64,000 nt of DNA from Candidatus Bathyarchaeota archaeon (GCA_026014465.1 JAOZID010000010.1:1615806-1679805), one strand, 5' to 3'; numbered from the stretch's first letter, positions 25,845 to 35,381 are shown. A program made the numbers and translations. The notes: a model not told the origin generated them from the sequence alone.

Positions 25845-28559
25845 ATGCGTATTGAAGAACTATCTGATTTTGGTCTCAGTCAAACGATAATTGACCGACT
25901 TAGCCACATAGGTTTTGAAAGCCTCACAAAAGCACAGGAAGAAGCAGTTCACTTAGGTCTTTTTGACGGCAAAAACCTTCTTGTTAGTGCTCCAACAAAT
26001 ACTGGTAAAACGTTCATAGGAGAACTTGCAGCTCTAAACGCTTCAAAGAAACAAGACCGAAAGAGTTTCTTTTTAGTGCCTTTGCGAGCATTAGCTGAAC
26101 AAATGTACAAGGACTTTGAAGATAAATATGCTGATTGGGGGCTAAAAACAGCAATCTCTACATCAGACCACTATGAATTTGATAATGAATTGCTTTCATT
26201 TGATGTAATAATTGCAACCTATGAAAAACTTAACTCATTAATAATGAAAAGGCCCAAAATTTTAGACAACATAGGTTTAGTTGTGATCGACGAAATACAA
26301 CACATAGGCGATAATGCGCGAGGGCTTTCCCTCGAAATGCTGCTTACACGGTTAATTTTATTTACAAACGACATTCAAATTATCGGACTGTCTGCTACAA
26401 TAACAAATGCCGATGTGTTCGCAAAATGGCTCAATTGTCAGTTAATAAATATTCAAGAGAGAGATGTTGAGCTTAGAGAAGGTATTCTTTACACCGGAAC
26501 AAATCCTGTAAAATTTCGCGGACATAGCCTCAATAATAGAGATTTCTTATACAGAGAATTTAATTCTGGGAAAATCGGGGTGGAAAAAGGTTTAATGATG
26601 CAGACATATGACGAAATTGTACAAACAAGCAAAACAGAACAGTGTTTGGTTTTTGTTAACACACAAGGTAAGGCCGAGGAACTTGCTGAAGGTTTGGCGA
26701 GGGAGATGCCGAGATTTCCTCAACTTGAACATGAATTGGAAGAACTTGATGAGTTGTTGGAGGCAACACCTACTACTGCTAAGCTAAAGAAAGTGGTTCC
26801 ACATGGTGTATCTTTTCATCATTCCGGTTTACTAGCCGATGAGCGTAGATTTGTAGAGAAGGAGTTTAAAAATGGTGGTATTAGAATAATTTGTTCTACT
26901 CCAACTCTGTCTGCTGGAGTCAATACGCCTGCAAAGAATGTAGTGATTCTTTTCATAAGATATTACAATGGTCAACCGCTTTCAGTATCCAGTTACAAAA
27001 ATATTTCAGGAAGAGCTGGAAGGTTAAGGGGGCTAGACCAGATTGGGCGATCAGCTTTATTGGCTTCTGATGAAAGAAATTTGGAATATCTCTGGGATAA
27101 TTATGTAAATACTAAACCTGAAAGGATTACTTCTCAAATTGCTAAGAGCGATGGTTTGGATTGTTCTTTATTACAGTTGATAAGCTCTGCAACTTGTTCT
27201 AACATAGATGAATTAGCTTTCTGCCTTCAAAACACGCTTTTTGGTTTTCAATTTGCTACTGATAGACCAGCGACTTATGAACGCGAAATAGCAGAAATGA
27301 TAATGAAAGAACTAACCGTTTTAAAAAACGGTGGCTTAGTTAATGAAAATGGTAAATTAGAGGCTACTGAGATAGGTTTGAGATGCGCTGAAGAGCTTCT
27401 TACACCAAAAGCAGTAATTCTTCTTTATACAATTCTTCAAGCAAGCGAAACAAAGTTTTCCAAGGGTAATTATGAATCAATTACTGAGGGAATTATTCAT
27501 CTCTGCTGTTGTACTGATGTGGCTGAAAGAGTATATCCCCCTAAAAGTCAAGCTGAAACACAAGAATTGCAGGCAATATGGACCATGCATAACGATGTGT
27601 TCATTCACAAACCTGCTATATCTATCTTCCTAACGAGTTTGAGAACTACCCGAATGCTTTTAAGGTGGATAGAGGGAGCGCAATATGTCGAATTAAGCCA
27701 ATATGCGCCTCCCGGTACAATCAATAAGGTTGCCAGCAATATTCAATGGATTCTTCACGGTCTCGCTCACTTAGCAGAGAGGCCTCTTTTCAATTTTGAT
27801 GATGATTTTGTTAATTTCCTATATGACTTGTCGGAACGGATTTGTTTTGGTGTTCCAAAAGAAGCACTTCCGATAATCAGGTTAAGGATTCAGGGTATAC
27901 ATCGAAGACGTGCCATGAATCTGGTTAAGGCAGGCTTCGTTAATATTGATAGTATTCTTGGAGCTGCAGTTGAAGAGTTGGCGAAAGTACCCAATATTGG
28001 AAATGCTTTAGCTCTGAGAATAAAAGAGGCGGTTGAAACCTATATTAAAAATGAGGCAGAGCGAAAGAAATCTATTCAAATTAGACTTACCAAGAAAATG
28101 GGTAAGGAAACAGGCGTAATTCTAGGTCTTTATGACACTCACGGGGATGACTTAGCAAGACACTTGTCCCAGATATTTGTTGCTGAGTTTGGTCTAAACT
28201 CTCAATTTATTGGAGACAAAGACCAGCACGGTCCAGACGTCCTGGTTACTGTTCCAGATGGATTAATTGCCGTTGAAGTAAAACGGAAAGAACGTGGAAG
28301 AGTTTCAGCTATTGAGGCCGAAGAAATTCTCGGAAAAGGTGCAAAGTATAGCCCCATAATAAGCATGACTATAGGTTATCCAGATTTCGTTGAGGTTGCA
28401 AAGGCTAATGCTATTAGTTCAAAAGTGACCATGATATCCGCTCCCATTATTGGTGATATGGTAGTTCAGTTTTGGCAGGGTAAACTCACAACTGACAAAA
28501 TAATTGAGTTGTTTAAATCCAACAAAGCTCTGCATGGCATAACTCCTGATGACCTTTAA
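25845..28559 (+). CDS. Ski2-type superfamily II helicase fused to a PD-(D/E)xK nuclease-like domain
   Basis: 904 residues. Helicase core: APTNTGKT (Walker A, about 48), PLRALAEQ (Ia), IDEIQHIG (DEIQ instead of DExH, about 148), LSAT (III, about 182), STPTLSAGVNTP (V), NISGRAGR (VI, about 388). A winged-helix/ratchet-like region follows, then a helix-hairpin-helix (VPNIGNALALRIKEA, about 715). The last 150 residues carry GPDVLVTVPDGLIAVEVKRK (796-815), a D-x(n)-E-x-K pattern of restriction-like nucleases. It is Hel308-like in its front part. Base composition is clearly more A+T-rich than its neighbours, and it stands alone between long intergenic gaps, which suggests acquisition by transfer. 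A role in defence or repair is inferred. Confidence 0.85.
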   Translation: MRIEELSDFGLSQTIIDRLSHIGFESLTKAQEEAVHLGLFDGKNLLVSAPTNTGKTFIGELAALNASKKQDRKSFFLVPLRALAEQMYKDFEDKYADWGLKTAISTSDHYEFDNELLSFDVIIATYEKLNSLIMKRPKILDNIGLVVIDEIQHIGDNARGLSLEMLLTRLILFTNDIQIIGLSATITNADVFAKWLNCQLINIQERDVELREGILYTGTNPVKFRGHSLNNRDFLYREFNSGKIGVEKGLMMQTYDEIVQTSKTEQCLVFVNTQGKAEELAEGLAREMPRFPQLEHELEELDELLEATPTTAKLKKVVPHGVSFHHSGLLADERRFVEKEFKNGGIRIICSTPTLSAGVNTPAKNVVILFIRYYNGQPLSVSSYKNISGRAGRLRGLDQIGRSALLASDERNLEYLWDNYVNTKPERITSQIAKSDGLDCSLLQLISSATCSNIDELAFCLQNTLFGFQFATDRPATYEREIAEMIMKELTVLKNGGLVNENGKLEATEIGLRCAEELLTPKAVILLYTILQASETKFSKGNYESITEGIIHLCCCTDVAERVYPPKSQAETQELQAIWTMHNDVFIHKPAISIFLTSLRTTRMLLRWIEGAQYVELSQYAPPGTINKVASNIQWILHGLAHLAERPLFNFDDDFVNFLYDLSERICFGVPKEALPIIRLRIQGIHRRRAMNLVKAGFVNIDSILGAAVEELAKVPNIGNALALRIKEAVETYIKNEAERKKSIQIRLTKKMGKETGVILGLYDTHGDDLARHLSQIFVAEFGLNSQFIGDKDQHGPDVLVTVPDGLIAVEVKRKERGRVSAIEAEEILGKGAKYSPIISMTIGYPDFVEVAKANAISSKVTMISAPIIGDMVVQFWQGKLTTDKIIELFKSNKALHGITPDDL

Positions 28560-28933
28560 AGACGTGGTACCTTTTACTTGCCAAAACCTGTTTTAGGTAT
28601 GTTTTCTTCCTCATCTATAACGGTAAAATTACGCATTAACTCACTGAACTACCTAAAACACTTTTTTCATAGACGGCATCAAGACTGACTGTACCGATTA
28701 ACTGACTGTAAACATCAAATACACTTAGGGGTTATAGGAAACTTGGGTCTTTAATTGCCTCTCAGAACCTATTTGCTGTCTATTAGGTTCCAAATATTAA
28801 TTCTATGCAGAAAGGGGGAGGGGGTCTGTTCTTTGGGTTGGATGCGTGCCTGTGTGTTCTTTTGGGGGAACGTTTTGTTCTTTGGGGAGAGCTAATAGCG
28901 GGGGCATCAGTATTATGGTAGGGTGTTTAGGGT
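28560..28933. other. Intergenic region with G-run repeat
   Basis: 374 bases without a gene. It holds copy 1 of a dispersed G-run repeat (28768-28840). Before it lies A+T-rich sequence like that of the helicase gene, and after it G/T-rich sequence leading to the next start. No clear TATA box was identified for the downstream gene. Confidence 0.5.
28768..28840 (+). repeat. Dispersed G-run repeat, copy 1
   Basis: Starts CCTATTTGCTGTCTATT, continues with TTAATTCTATGCAGAAA and then GGGGGAGGGGG, followed by TCTGTT. It aligns over about 75-80 bases with 61681-61760 in the same orientation with few gaps. The core TATGCAGAAA plus two G-runs is almost identical in both. Confidence 0.6.
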
Positions 28934-30325
28934 ATGGGTAATCGTTTGGTTGTGGTGGTGCTTGTTTGTTTTTTGTTTGCTTCTGCTTTGGTTGTTGTTG
29001 GTGGCGTTGAAGCTGAGCCTAGGACCCTTATTGTCCCTGACGAGTATGCAACTATTCAGTATGCTCTTAACTCTGCTGCGGATGGTGATGTGGTTTTTGT
29101 TAGAAGCGGAACTTACCATGAAGACTTGGTAATCCAAAAGCAACTCACGATAATTGGCGAAAACAAACAATCCACCATTGTCACGGGAGAAGGCAACAGC
29201 GCATGCGCAATAACACACGATAACGTGACCGTAACTGGCTTTACGTTTAAGCGTCCCTCAACAATGCGCTGGTACTACGGTATCCATCTGTTAAACGTTA
29301 AACACTGCAACATCTACGAAAACAATGTAGAGAGCACCTTCTATGGCATTTGGCTCTTCGAATCCTCCCTTAACAACATCTACGAAAACGTGTTAAACGG
29401 CAACTGGAACGCAATCTACCTAGCCAACTCTCACGACAACAACATCTCTGCAAACAACGCAACGGCAAGCCACGACATAGGAATCACTGCCAGCGGCTCA
29501 AACAACAACAGCATAACAGGCAACTACGCTGCCTCAAACGGCTGGGCAGGAATCACACTCGACGGCAATGAACCCAACAAAAACAACCTTATCGCAGAAA
29601 ACACTGTAACTGGAAACGGAGACATCGGCATTGGCATAAGTTCTTCGGGTTCCTCTTTTAACAGAATCATTGGGAATAACATAACGGCAACTGGCAGTGA
29701 AGACGGCGGAGACGTGGGTATTTTGCTCGCTTGGGATAATAACTTGGTTCTTGCTAATCGTATTGTAGCTAATCAGGCGGGCATTAAAATTGACGGCGCC
29801 CAAAACAACACTTTACGTTTAAACCTCATAGCGGATAACCCTCAAGGGGGCATCCTAATTCACAGCCCACCCTATCGAGCAGCCTATGACAACCTTATCT
29901 ACGAAAACAACATCATCAACAACCCCGTCAACCTAACTGGAAACGTCAAACCCCACTTCTGGGACAACGGAACCACAGGCAACTACTGGAGCAACTACAA
30001 CGGAACCGACACAGACGACGACGGCATAGGCGATACCCCCTATACAATCGACACCACAAACACCGACCACTACCCCCTAACAAACCCCGCAAACCTGCCA
30101 AACACCACCCAACCACAACAAACCCCCACGCCCACTCCAACCCCAACCCCTACGCCGCTACAAACCCCAAGCACCTCTGCTTCTCCACAACCTACGCCCT
30201 CGCCCCAGCCAACTCAGCCACAAACCAACCCCCCTCCAACTGAACTCTTCATTGTTGCAGGAATCCTCACAGCCACCACAATCACCATACTCGCGTTACT
30301 TCTCAAACGCAAACCTTCCCCATAG
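28934..30325 (+). CDS. Secreted NosD-like parallel beta-helix protein, membrane-anchored
   Basis: 463 residues. A signal peptide (about 1-25) is followed by TIQYALNSAADGDVVFVRSG, the typical opening of pectate-lyase-like/NosD repeat proteins. About 20-residue repeats with conserved Asn (NNIYENVLNGN, NNISANNATA, NNSITGNYAA) run to about 340. A Thr-Pro stalk (TPTPTPTPTPTP, about 395-430) and a C-terminal membrane helix ending in KRKPSP follow. It probably projects from the cell surface and may bind or cut polysaccharide; no catalytic residues are identified. ATG at 28934. Confidence 0.82.
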   Translation: MGNRLVVVVLVCFLFASALVVVGGVEAEPRTLIVPDEYATIQYALNSAADGDVVFVRSGTYHEDLVIQKQLTIIGENKQSTIVTGEGNSACAITHDNVTVTGFTFKRPSTMRWYYGIHLLNVKHCNIYENNVESTFYGIWLFESSLNNIYENVLNGNWNAIYLANSHDNNISANNATASHDIGITASGSNNNSITGNYAASNGWAGITLDGNEPNKNNLIAENTVTGNGDIGIGISSSGSSFNRIIGNNITATGSEDGGDVGILLAWDNNLVLANRIVANQAGIKIDGAQNNTLRLNLIADNPQGGILIHSPPYRAAYDNLIYENNIINNPVNLTGNVKPHFWDNGTTGNYWSNYNGTDTDDDGIGDTPYTIDTTNTDHYPLTNPANLPNTTQPQQTPTPTPTPTPTPLQTPSTSASPQPTPSPQPTQPQTNPPPTELFIVAGILTATTITILALLLKRKPSP

Positions 30326-30379
30326 CGCCCCTTTGGCTCCTTGAAAGGTTTTTATGCAAAACAGCGTACATGTTGATTG

Positions 30380-31270
30380 ATGTCGGGCAAGGACTTTTTT
30401 GTCAAACGCTATCGGGAACTGGGTTGGGACTTCAAACCCGTTGAGGCTAAGCAGGCAATTAGGATAAACCAGTGTAACGCTAAAGGCAAGAATCTGCCAC
30501 AGAGAATGCACAGTTTAGGTTTATCGTTAGAGCCGATTTCTTTTTTGGATTCTGGTTACTGGGTAGGTAAATCCAAAGTTTCCGCAGGCGCCACTGCCGA
30601 GTACCTGATGGGGCTGTATTCAATTCAGGAAGCTGCTGCCCAAATCCCCGCTTCCTTGTTTTCTGATTTGAAGGGCAAGACCGTGTTGGATGCATGCGCT
30701 GCGCCTGGAGGCAAGACCGTGCAGCTTGCGGATTTGATGCAAAACCGTGGCGTTGTGATGGCTTTGGACGTGAATAAACGGCGGTTGACTGCTTTGGCGA
30801 ATCATCTGGAACGCTGCCACGTTAGCTGCGCAGTAGTTCGTGCGTTAGATGCACGGCAAGTCGACGCATTAAATCTGCAGTTTGACAGGATTTTGCTTGA
30901 TGTGCCCTGTTCGGGGAATTTTGCTTCAGATAAACTGTGGTTTAAACGGCGAACCCTAAACGACATAGAACACAACGCAGCTGTGCAACGCGAAATCCTC
31001 TCGGCGGCGGTGAAATGCCTGTCTGCAAAGGGCGAACTTGTGTATTCAACGTGTTCGCTAGAGCCTGAAGAAGACGAGTTGAACATGGATTGGGCAGTAA
31101 AGAATTTGCCGCTGCAGATTGTGCCTGTGGATTGCCATGGCGAAAACGGCTTAACAACGGTTTTTGGCAAAAAACTGCATACGTCGGTAGCGAACTGCAA
31201 ACGCATCTGGCCAGACCAAACACAGGGCTTCTTTGCTTGCAAACTAAAACGAAGGACGGCGCAGCCATGA
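30380..31270 (+). CDS. NSUN/RsmB-family RNA (cytosine-5) methyltransferase
   Basis: 296 residues. AdoMet-binding motif DACAAPGGKT, motif IV with the catalytic-region Cys in LLDVPCSG, and motif VI with the nucleophile Cys in STCSLEPEEDE. The short N-terminal part (about 90 residues) lacks the NusB domain of bacterial RsmB, as in archaeal rRNA or tRNA m5C enzymes. It overlaps the Nip7 gene by four bases (ATGA), which suggests a ribosome-related substrate. The ATG at 30380 directly follows a TTG at 30377; the ATG is preferred. Confidence 0.88.
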   Translation: MSGKDFFVKRYRELGWDFKPVEAKQAIRINQCNAKGKNLPQRMHSLGLSLEPISFLDSGYWVGKSKVSAGATAEYLMGLYSIQEAAAQIPASLFSDLKGKTVLDACAAPGGKTVQLADLMQNRGVVMALDVNKRRLTALANHLERCHVSCAVVRALDARQVDALNLQFDRILLDVPCSGNFASDKLWFKRRTLNDIEHNAAVQREILSAAVKCLSAKGELVYSTCSLEPEEDELNMDWAVKNLPLQIVPVDCHGENGLTTVFGKKLHTSVANCKRIWPDQTQGFFACKLKRRTAQP

Positions 31271-31728
31271 AAGACATAGCAGTTTTTGCTTCAAGGTTTG
31301 GCGCTAAAATTGCTCTAAACCCCGAATTCATGGTGCAAAAAGCGGGTCGTTACTACCTGTTAAACCCACGCCTAAAAGAGCTGTGTCAGGGCAGCTTTTA
31401 CTATGCGGGTTTGTATTTGGGGAAAACTAAGAACGGCGTTTTCTTCCCAAGCTTTAATCTGCTTAACTTGCTTTTGGACGTGGCTCAAAACAGGGTCGTG
31501 GTTGATAAACGGGCGGCGTGGCTTTTCATATGTGGCAAGGATGTTTTCCAAAACGGCATCAAGAAAGCTTGTGGTTCTCAAAAGAAGGGTGAGTTGACTT
31601 TGGTTTTGAATCAGCATGGTGAATGCTTGGGTTTTGGGAAAGTAGCCGCCAAGGCTGGTGAGGTGCATGGCAAGGTGGTTGTAAGAAACATCTTGGATTT
31701 GGGTGATTTTCTGCGTCGTGAACGTTAA
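31267..31728 (+). CDS. Nip7-like ribosome biogenesis protein with PUA domain
   Basis: 153 residues. The N-terminal part (YYLLNPRLKEL ... YAGLYLGKTKNGVFFPSFNLL) and the C-terminal PUA half (FICGKDVFQNGI, GECLGFGKVAAKAG, LDLGDFLRRER) align by eye along the full length with yeast Nip7, which acts in 60S subunit and pre-rRNA maturation. The start at 31267 overlaps the upstream stop as ATGA; the longer frame from 31090 is a shadow of the methyltransferase. Together the pair forms a small RNA-maturation operon. Confidence 0.78.
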   Translation: MKDIAVFASRFGAKIALNPEFMVQKAGRYYLLNPRLKELCQGSFYYAGLYLGKTKNGVFFPSFNLLNLLLDVAQNRVVVDKRAAWLFICGKDVFQNGIKKACGSQKKGELTLVLNQHGECLGFGKVAAKAGEVHGKVVVRNILDLGDFLRRER

Positions 31729-31841
31729 TCTGCGTTGGGGCTGGGCGGTTTTTTCCTGCGCATTTTTTGTTTTCAAATCAGTACATGCTTCCAGACAAGA
31801 GAAATTTGATTGAACGTTTATCTACTGGAAAGGGGGATAAG

Positions 31842-31851
31842 CTTATATATG
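31842..31851 (+). promoter_or_regulatory. TATA box for glutamine synthetase
   Basis: CTTATATATG about 70 bases ahead of the glnA ATG, in an A/T-rich region. Transcription would start near 31875, giving a leader of about 40 bases with GAGGT just before the ATG. Confidence 0.6.
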
Positions 31852-31914
31852 TTTACGATTAATGTGTTTTCTATAACATATGAAAAGTAGGACTAACATA
31901 AGTGAGGTAAGAAA

Positions 31915-33279
31915 ATGAAAAACTTCAAAGATGCAGTTTGGAAAAAGAACGTGACCCAAGTAGTCCAGCAAATCCAAGAACAAGAAATCAAATTCGTCAG
32001 GCTCCAATTCACCGACATAAACGGCGTCATCAAAAACTTGGCAGTATCCTCGAAAAACGTTGAAGCAATGTTTGAAAACGGTCAACCTTTCGACGGCTCC
32101 TCCATTACTGGTTACAGACCAATCGAAGAGTCCGACATGGTTTTGTTCCCTGACCCCACAACCTTTGCTGTGCTGCCTTGGAGACCTAAAGAGAAATCCT
32201 CTTGCAGGCTAATTTGTGACGTGTACACTCCTGACGACAAACGTTTTGATGGTGACCCACGTTACGTGCTTGAAAGAACCCTTGACAAAGCCGCTAAAGC
32301 AGGCTACTCGTTCATATGTGCCCCCGAACTTGAATTCTTCGTTGTAAAAGAATGCGAAGACGGTGGCTTGCCTACTCCAATTGACATGGCAGGTTACTTT
32401 GACTTCCACGCTGGCGACCTAACTGACGATCTGCGCAGAGAAATTGCTGACACTGCAGCTGCTTTTGACATAGAAATCGAGATTTCTCACCACGAAGTCG
32501 CTTTTGGACAAAACGAAATCGACTTCAAATACGGCGAAGCCCTAACAACTGCTGACCGCGCCATAACCATGAAGATGCTCACCAAAGTAGTTGCAGCCAA
32601 AAACGGTTTCATCGCAACCCACATGCCCAAACCCTTCGCAGGCATAAACGGCAGCGGCATGCACACTCACCAGAGCCTTTGGAACAAAGACTGCACAGAA
32701 AACCTCTTCTACGCAGACGACGCCAAGAGGGACTACCTCTCAGACATCGCCCGCAACTACGTCGGCGGACAACTAGCACACGGACGCAAAATGTGCGCAG
32801 TCCTCAACTCATGGCCAAACAGCTTCAAACGACTAGTCCCCGGCTACGAAGCACCCGTCTACCTCGCATGGGCACACAAAAACCGCAGCCCACTCATTCG
32901 CGTACCCAACTTTGGCGGACGCAAAAACGCAGCCAGATGCGAAATCCGATGCCCAGACGGCTCAGGCAACCCCTACCTACAATTCGCAGTACTGCTCGCA
33001 GCAGGTCTTGACGGCATAAAAAACAAGATTGACCCCGGAGAACCAGTAGAGCTAAACGTTTACAAGATGAGCTACGAAGAACGCAAAGAAAAAGGCATCG
33101 TCTCATTGCCCGAATCACTAAAAGAAGCACTCGACGAAATGGAAACCAGCGAACTCATGCGCGAAACCCTAGGCGAAACAACCTTCGAAAACTACCTCAC
33201 CGAAAAACGCAAAGAATGGGACCTCTACCGCACACAAGTCACCGAATGGGAAGTCGAACGCTACATCACCAAACTCTAA
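31915..33279 (+). CDS. glnA: Glutamine synthetase type I
   Basis: 454 residues. Conserved motifs are FDGSSITGY, PELEFFVV, EISHHEVAFGQNEID, NGSGMHTHQS, the ATP/glutamate-site run NSFKRLVPGYEAP, and EIRCPDGSGNPY near the C-terminus. It makes glutamine from glutamate, ammonia and ATP as a dodecamer. The length and the absence of an obvious adenylylation-site tyrosine segment fit the GSI-alpha class, which is not adenylylated. It is a single gene with its own strong TATA box and the ribosome site GAGGTAAG. Confidence 0.93.
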   Translation: MKNFKDAVWKKNVTQVVQQIQEQEIKFVRLQFTDINGVIKNLAVSSKNVEAMFENGQPFDGSSITGYRPIEESDMVLFPDPTTFAVLPWRPKEKSSCRLICDVYTPDDKRFDGDPRYVLERTLDKAAKAGYSFICAPELEFFVVKECEDGGLPTPIDMAGYFDFHAGDLTDDLRREIADTAAAFDIEIEISHHEVAFGQNEIDFKYGEALTTADRAITMKMLTKVVAAKNGFIATHMPKPFAGINGSGMHTHQSLWNKDCTENLFYADDAKRDYLSDIARNYVGGQLAHGRKMCAVLNSWPNSFKRLVPGYEAPVYLAWAHKNRSPLIRVPNFGGRKNAARCEIRCPDGSGNPYLQFAVLLAAGLDGIKNKIDPGEPVELNVYKMSYEERKEKGIVSLPESLKEALDEMETSELMRETLGETTFENYLTEKRKEWDLYRTQVTEWEVERYITKL

Positions 33280-33401
33280 CAAACCAACCAACAAACAAAA
33301 CCTTGAAGCCTCATTTACGAGGCACAAACCTTTTTCTTTTCTTCCCGCTGGAACCTGCCTTTCGGCTTGCTGATTCTTTGTTCAATAACGCAGAAGAAGT
33401 G

Positions 33402-34676
33402 TTATTTTCCAAGTTCCTCTGGCAGTTGTGGGATTTGCACTTGGGTTTGTGTTCTTTGCTTTAGGTCTTTGACTGTAACTTTGCCTTCTTGGAGTTCTCT
33501 TTCGCCAACCAAAACGGCGTAGTCCATGTTTCGTTTGTCGGCGTCTTCTAAGGCTTTGCCCATTTTTCTGCCCATGACTTCAAACTCTGCTGGTACATCC
33601 GCGTCCCTGAGCATCTGTGCAATCCTAAACGCCTCTTTTTTCTGGGCGTCCTTAATGGGAATAACCACTACCCGCTTCTTCTGTTTGGTGTTTAGCTGGG
33701 TTTGCTGGCTTTGCATTGCTAGTGCGGTGCGGTCTATGCCTGCTGCCATGCCTACCGCGGGGGTTGGTTCGCCCCCGAAGGCTTCGATGAGTTTATCGTA
33801 GCGTCCGCCTCCGCCCAATGCAATGTCGAGTTGTGGGACGTAGACTTCGAAAATCATGCCTGTGTAGTACTCTAATCCTCTGGCAAATGCGGGTTCTACG
33901 TTTTCGATTTCGCAGCCGCCTGCTGTTATCAACTCCAAAATCGCTGAGAGGTTCTCAACAGCTTCTAAGGCTTGGGGGTACTCTTTGAGGTACGCGTGCA
34001 TGTTCTGCACGGTCTGCTCTGCGGTTTCGCCTTTGAGCTCTAAGAGTCCTTGCAGGGTCTGCTGGCACTTCTCCGAGCCAATAAGCGCGAAAGCTTGGGT
34101 GTACTCTTTTTTGTCCATACGCTGCAAAACGGCGTTTTGAGTCTTATCCTCCACGCCCTCCTGCGCCAAGACTCCACGCAGCACCCCAACATGCCCCAGT
34201 TTCAAAGCGTAACCCTGCAACCCCACATTTTGCATCAAGCGGTTCATAAGCAAAACCACCTCCGCATCCGCTTCAGGCTTGCTTGAACCCATCAACTCAA
34301 AATTCGCCTGCCAAAACTCCCTATACCGCCCCTTCTGAGGCTCATCATAACGGTAAACGCTGCCCACGCTAAAAACCCGCAAAGGCTTAGGCTCATTTTT
34401 CAAGGTATTAGTGGCTAGCCGCGCGATGGAGGCGGTGAATTCGGGTCTTAATGCGACTTTTCTGCCGCCCAAATCTTCGAATATGAACATGCGTTGGCGG
34501 ATTTCTTCGCCTGACTTGGCGTTTAGCAAATCAAAGCTTTCCACCACAGGCGTTATGGCTTCACTGAAACTGTAGAGCTGCGCGGTTTCCCGTGCTTTGG
34601 CTATGATGTAGTTTAGGGTTTTGGCTTCCTGAGCGAGTAGGTCGCGCATTCCGCGTACAGGCTGGAAAGACGGCAT
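33402..34676 (-). CDS. hisS: Histidyl-tRNA synthetase
   Basis: 424 residues, class II synthetase. Motif 1 region PVRGMRDLL, motif 2 VYRYDEPQKGRYREFWQANFE, histidine-specific ARGLEYYTGMIFEVY and motif 3 GGGGRYDKLIEAFGG. The C-terminal anticodon-binding domain (VVVIPIKDAQKKEAF ... YAVLVGERELQEGKVTVKDL) is complete. The true start is the ATG at 34676 (AGAGGA upstream); the frame extends another 36 codons without similarity. It follows the tRNA endonuclease gene after 14 bases, so the two are probably one operon. Confidence 0.93.
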   Translation of the reverse strand: MPSFQPVRGMRDLLAQEAKTLNYIIAKARETAQLYSFSEAITPVVESFDLLNAKSGEEIRQRMFIFEDLGGRKVALRPEFTASIARLATNTLKNEPKPLRVFSVGSVYRYDEPQKGRYREFWQANFELMGSSKPEADAEVVLLMNRLMQNVGLQGYALKLGHVGVLRGVLAQEGVEDKTQNAVLQRMDKKEYTQAFALIGSEKCQQTLQGLLELKGETAEQTVQNMHAYLKEYPQALEAVENLSAILELITAGGCEIENVEPAFARGLEYYTGMIFEVYVPQLDIALGGGGRYDKLIEAFGGEPTPAVGMAAGIDRTALAMQSQQTQLNTKQKKRVVVIPIKDAQKKEAFRIAQMLRDADVPAEFEVMGRKMGKALEDADKRNMDYAVLVGERELQEGKVTVKDLKQRTQTQVQIPQLPEELGK

Positions 34677-34690
34677 AACTTTTTCCTCTG

Positions 34691-35248
34691 TTACTTGAAG
34701 GTTAGTGATGATACGGAGTAGTAGACTATTTCGCCTCGGCGGTTTGTGACGGCTACGACTAGTTCTTTTTTGAGGCTTTGGCATCGGGAGAGCGCAGTGG
34801 CTAAGTGTTCCATTGGCATGGGTTTGCCTTCTTGGGTGCTAATTACTAGTGAGGTGGCGGTGTCTTTGCCGTAGGCTCCGCGGTCGTAGATGCGAAATTC
34901 TATGGCTTCGCCAAAGCCTTCGCGTACAACGTAGCCTCGGCTTCTTAGGTCACGGTAAACCAGGTAATGTCCCCACGCGTTCTCGTCGGTTTTCTCATAC
35001 GCTTTGAGCAGATCTTGGAAAGTTACGGGTGCGCCTTTCCCGTTTTTGACGCTAAGCATCTGTTTATCCGCCAAGAACAGTGCCTCATAAAATGTCAACC
35101 TAAACCCTTCCTCCTCTGCCACGCCATAACCCCTCTGAGAAAGAGCATCCACGCTACTTTGTTCGCTGACTTGAACGCCCCTCTCCACAAGCGAACCCTT
35201 AACCTTAATCTCAACGCCTACTGCCTGAGAACCTTCCTTATCACTCAT
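34691..35248 (-). CDS. tRNA-splicing endonuclease subunit (EndA-like) lacking the catalytic His
   Basis: About 185 residues with the N-terminal domain and the nuclease domain (YLVYRDLRSRGYVVREG; FRIYDRGAYGKDTATSLV; LKKELVVAVTNRRGEIVYY). Compared with Methanocaldococcus EndA (Tyr115, His125, Lys156), the Tyr (IYDRG) and Lys (LKKE) are present, but the His position reads Thr/Ala (KDTATS). This suggests a structural or altered subunit of a heterotetrameric enzyme, with the catalytic partner encoded elsewhere. It is co-transcribed with hisS. ATG at 35248 is used; a GTG lies one codon upstream. Confidence 0.82.
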   Translation of the reverse strand: MSDKEGSQAVGVEIKVKGSLVERGVQVSEQSSVDALSQRGYGVAEEEGFRLTFYEALFLADKQMLSVKNGKGAPVTFQDLLKAYEKTDENAWGHYLVYRDLRSRGYVVREGFGEAIEFRIYDRGAYGKDTATSLVISTQEGKPMPMEHLATALSRCQSLKKELVVAVTNRRGEIVYYSVSSLTFK

Positions 35249-35381
35249 CACAATATCCCTATCTGCTCATCTACTCTGAACTCTAGCTAAATTAACGTTA
35301 TCACTAACCATCCACAAACCGCTCAACTTCAAGGAAAAACAGCACGTTTTGGCTACCGTACGTAGTTGTAACAAAGAAGAG

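Noticed and set aside
30121..30235. Possible short tandem repeat locus (CCC-ACN repeats)
   Set aside because: It encodes the Thr-Pro stalk of the surface protein and is explained by the coding sequence.
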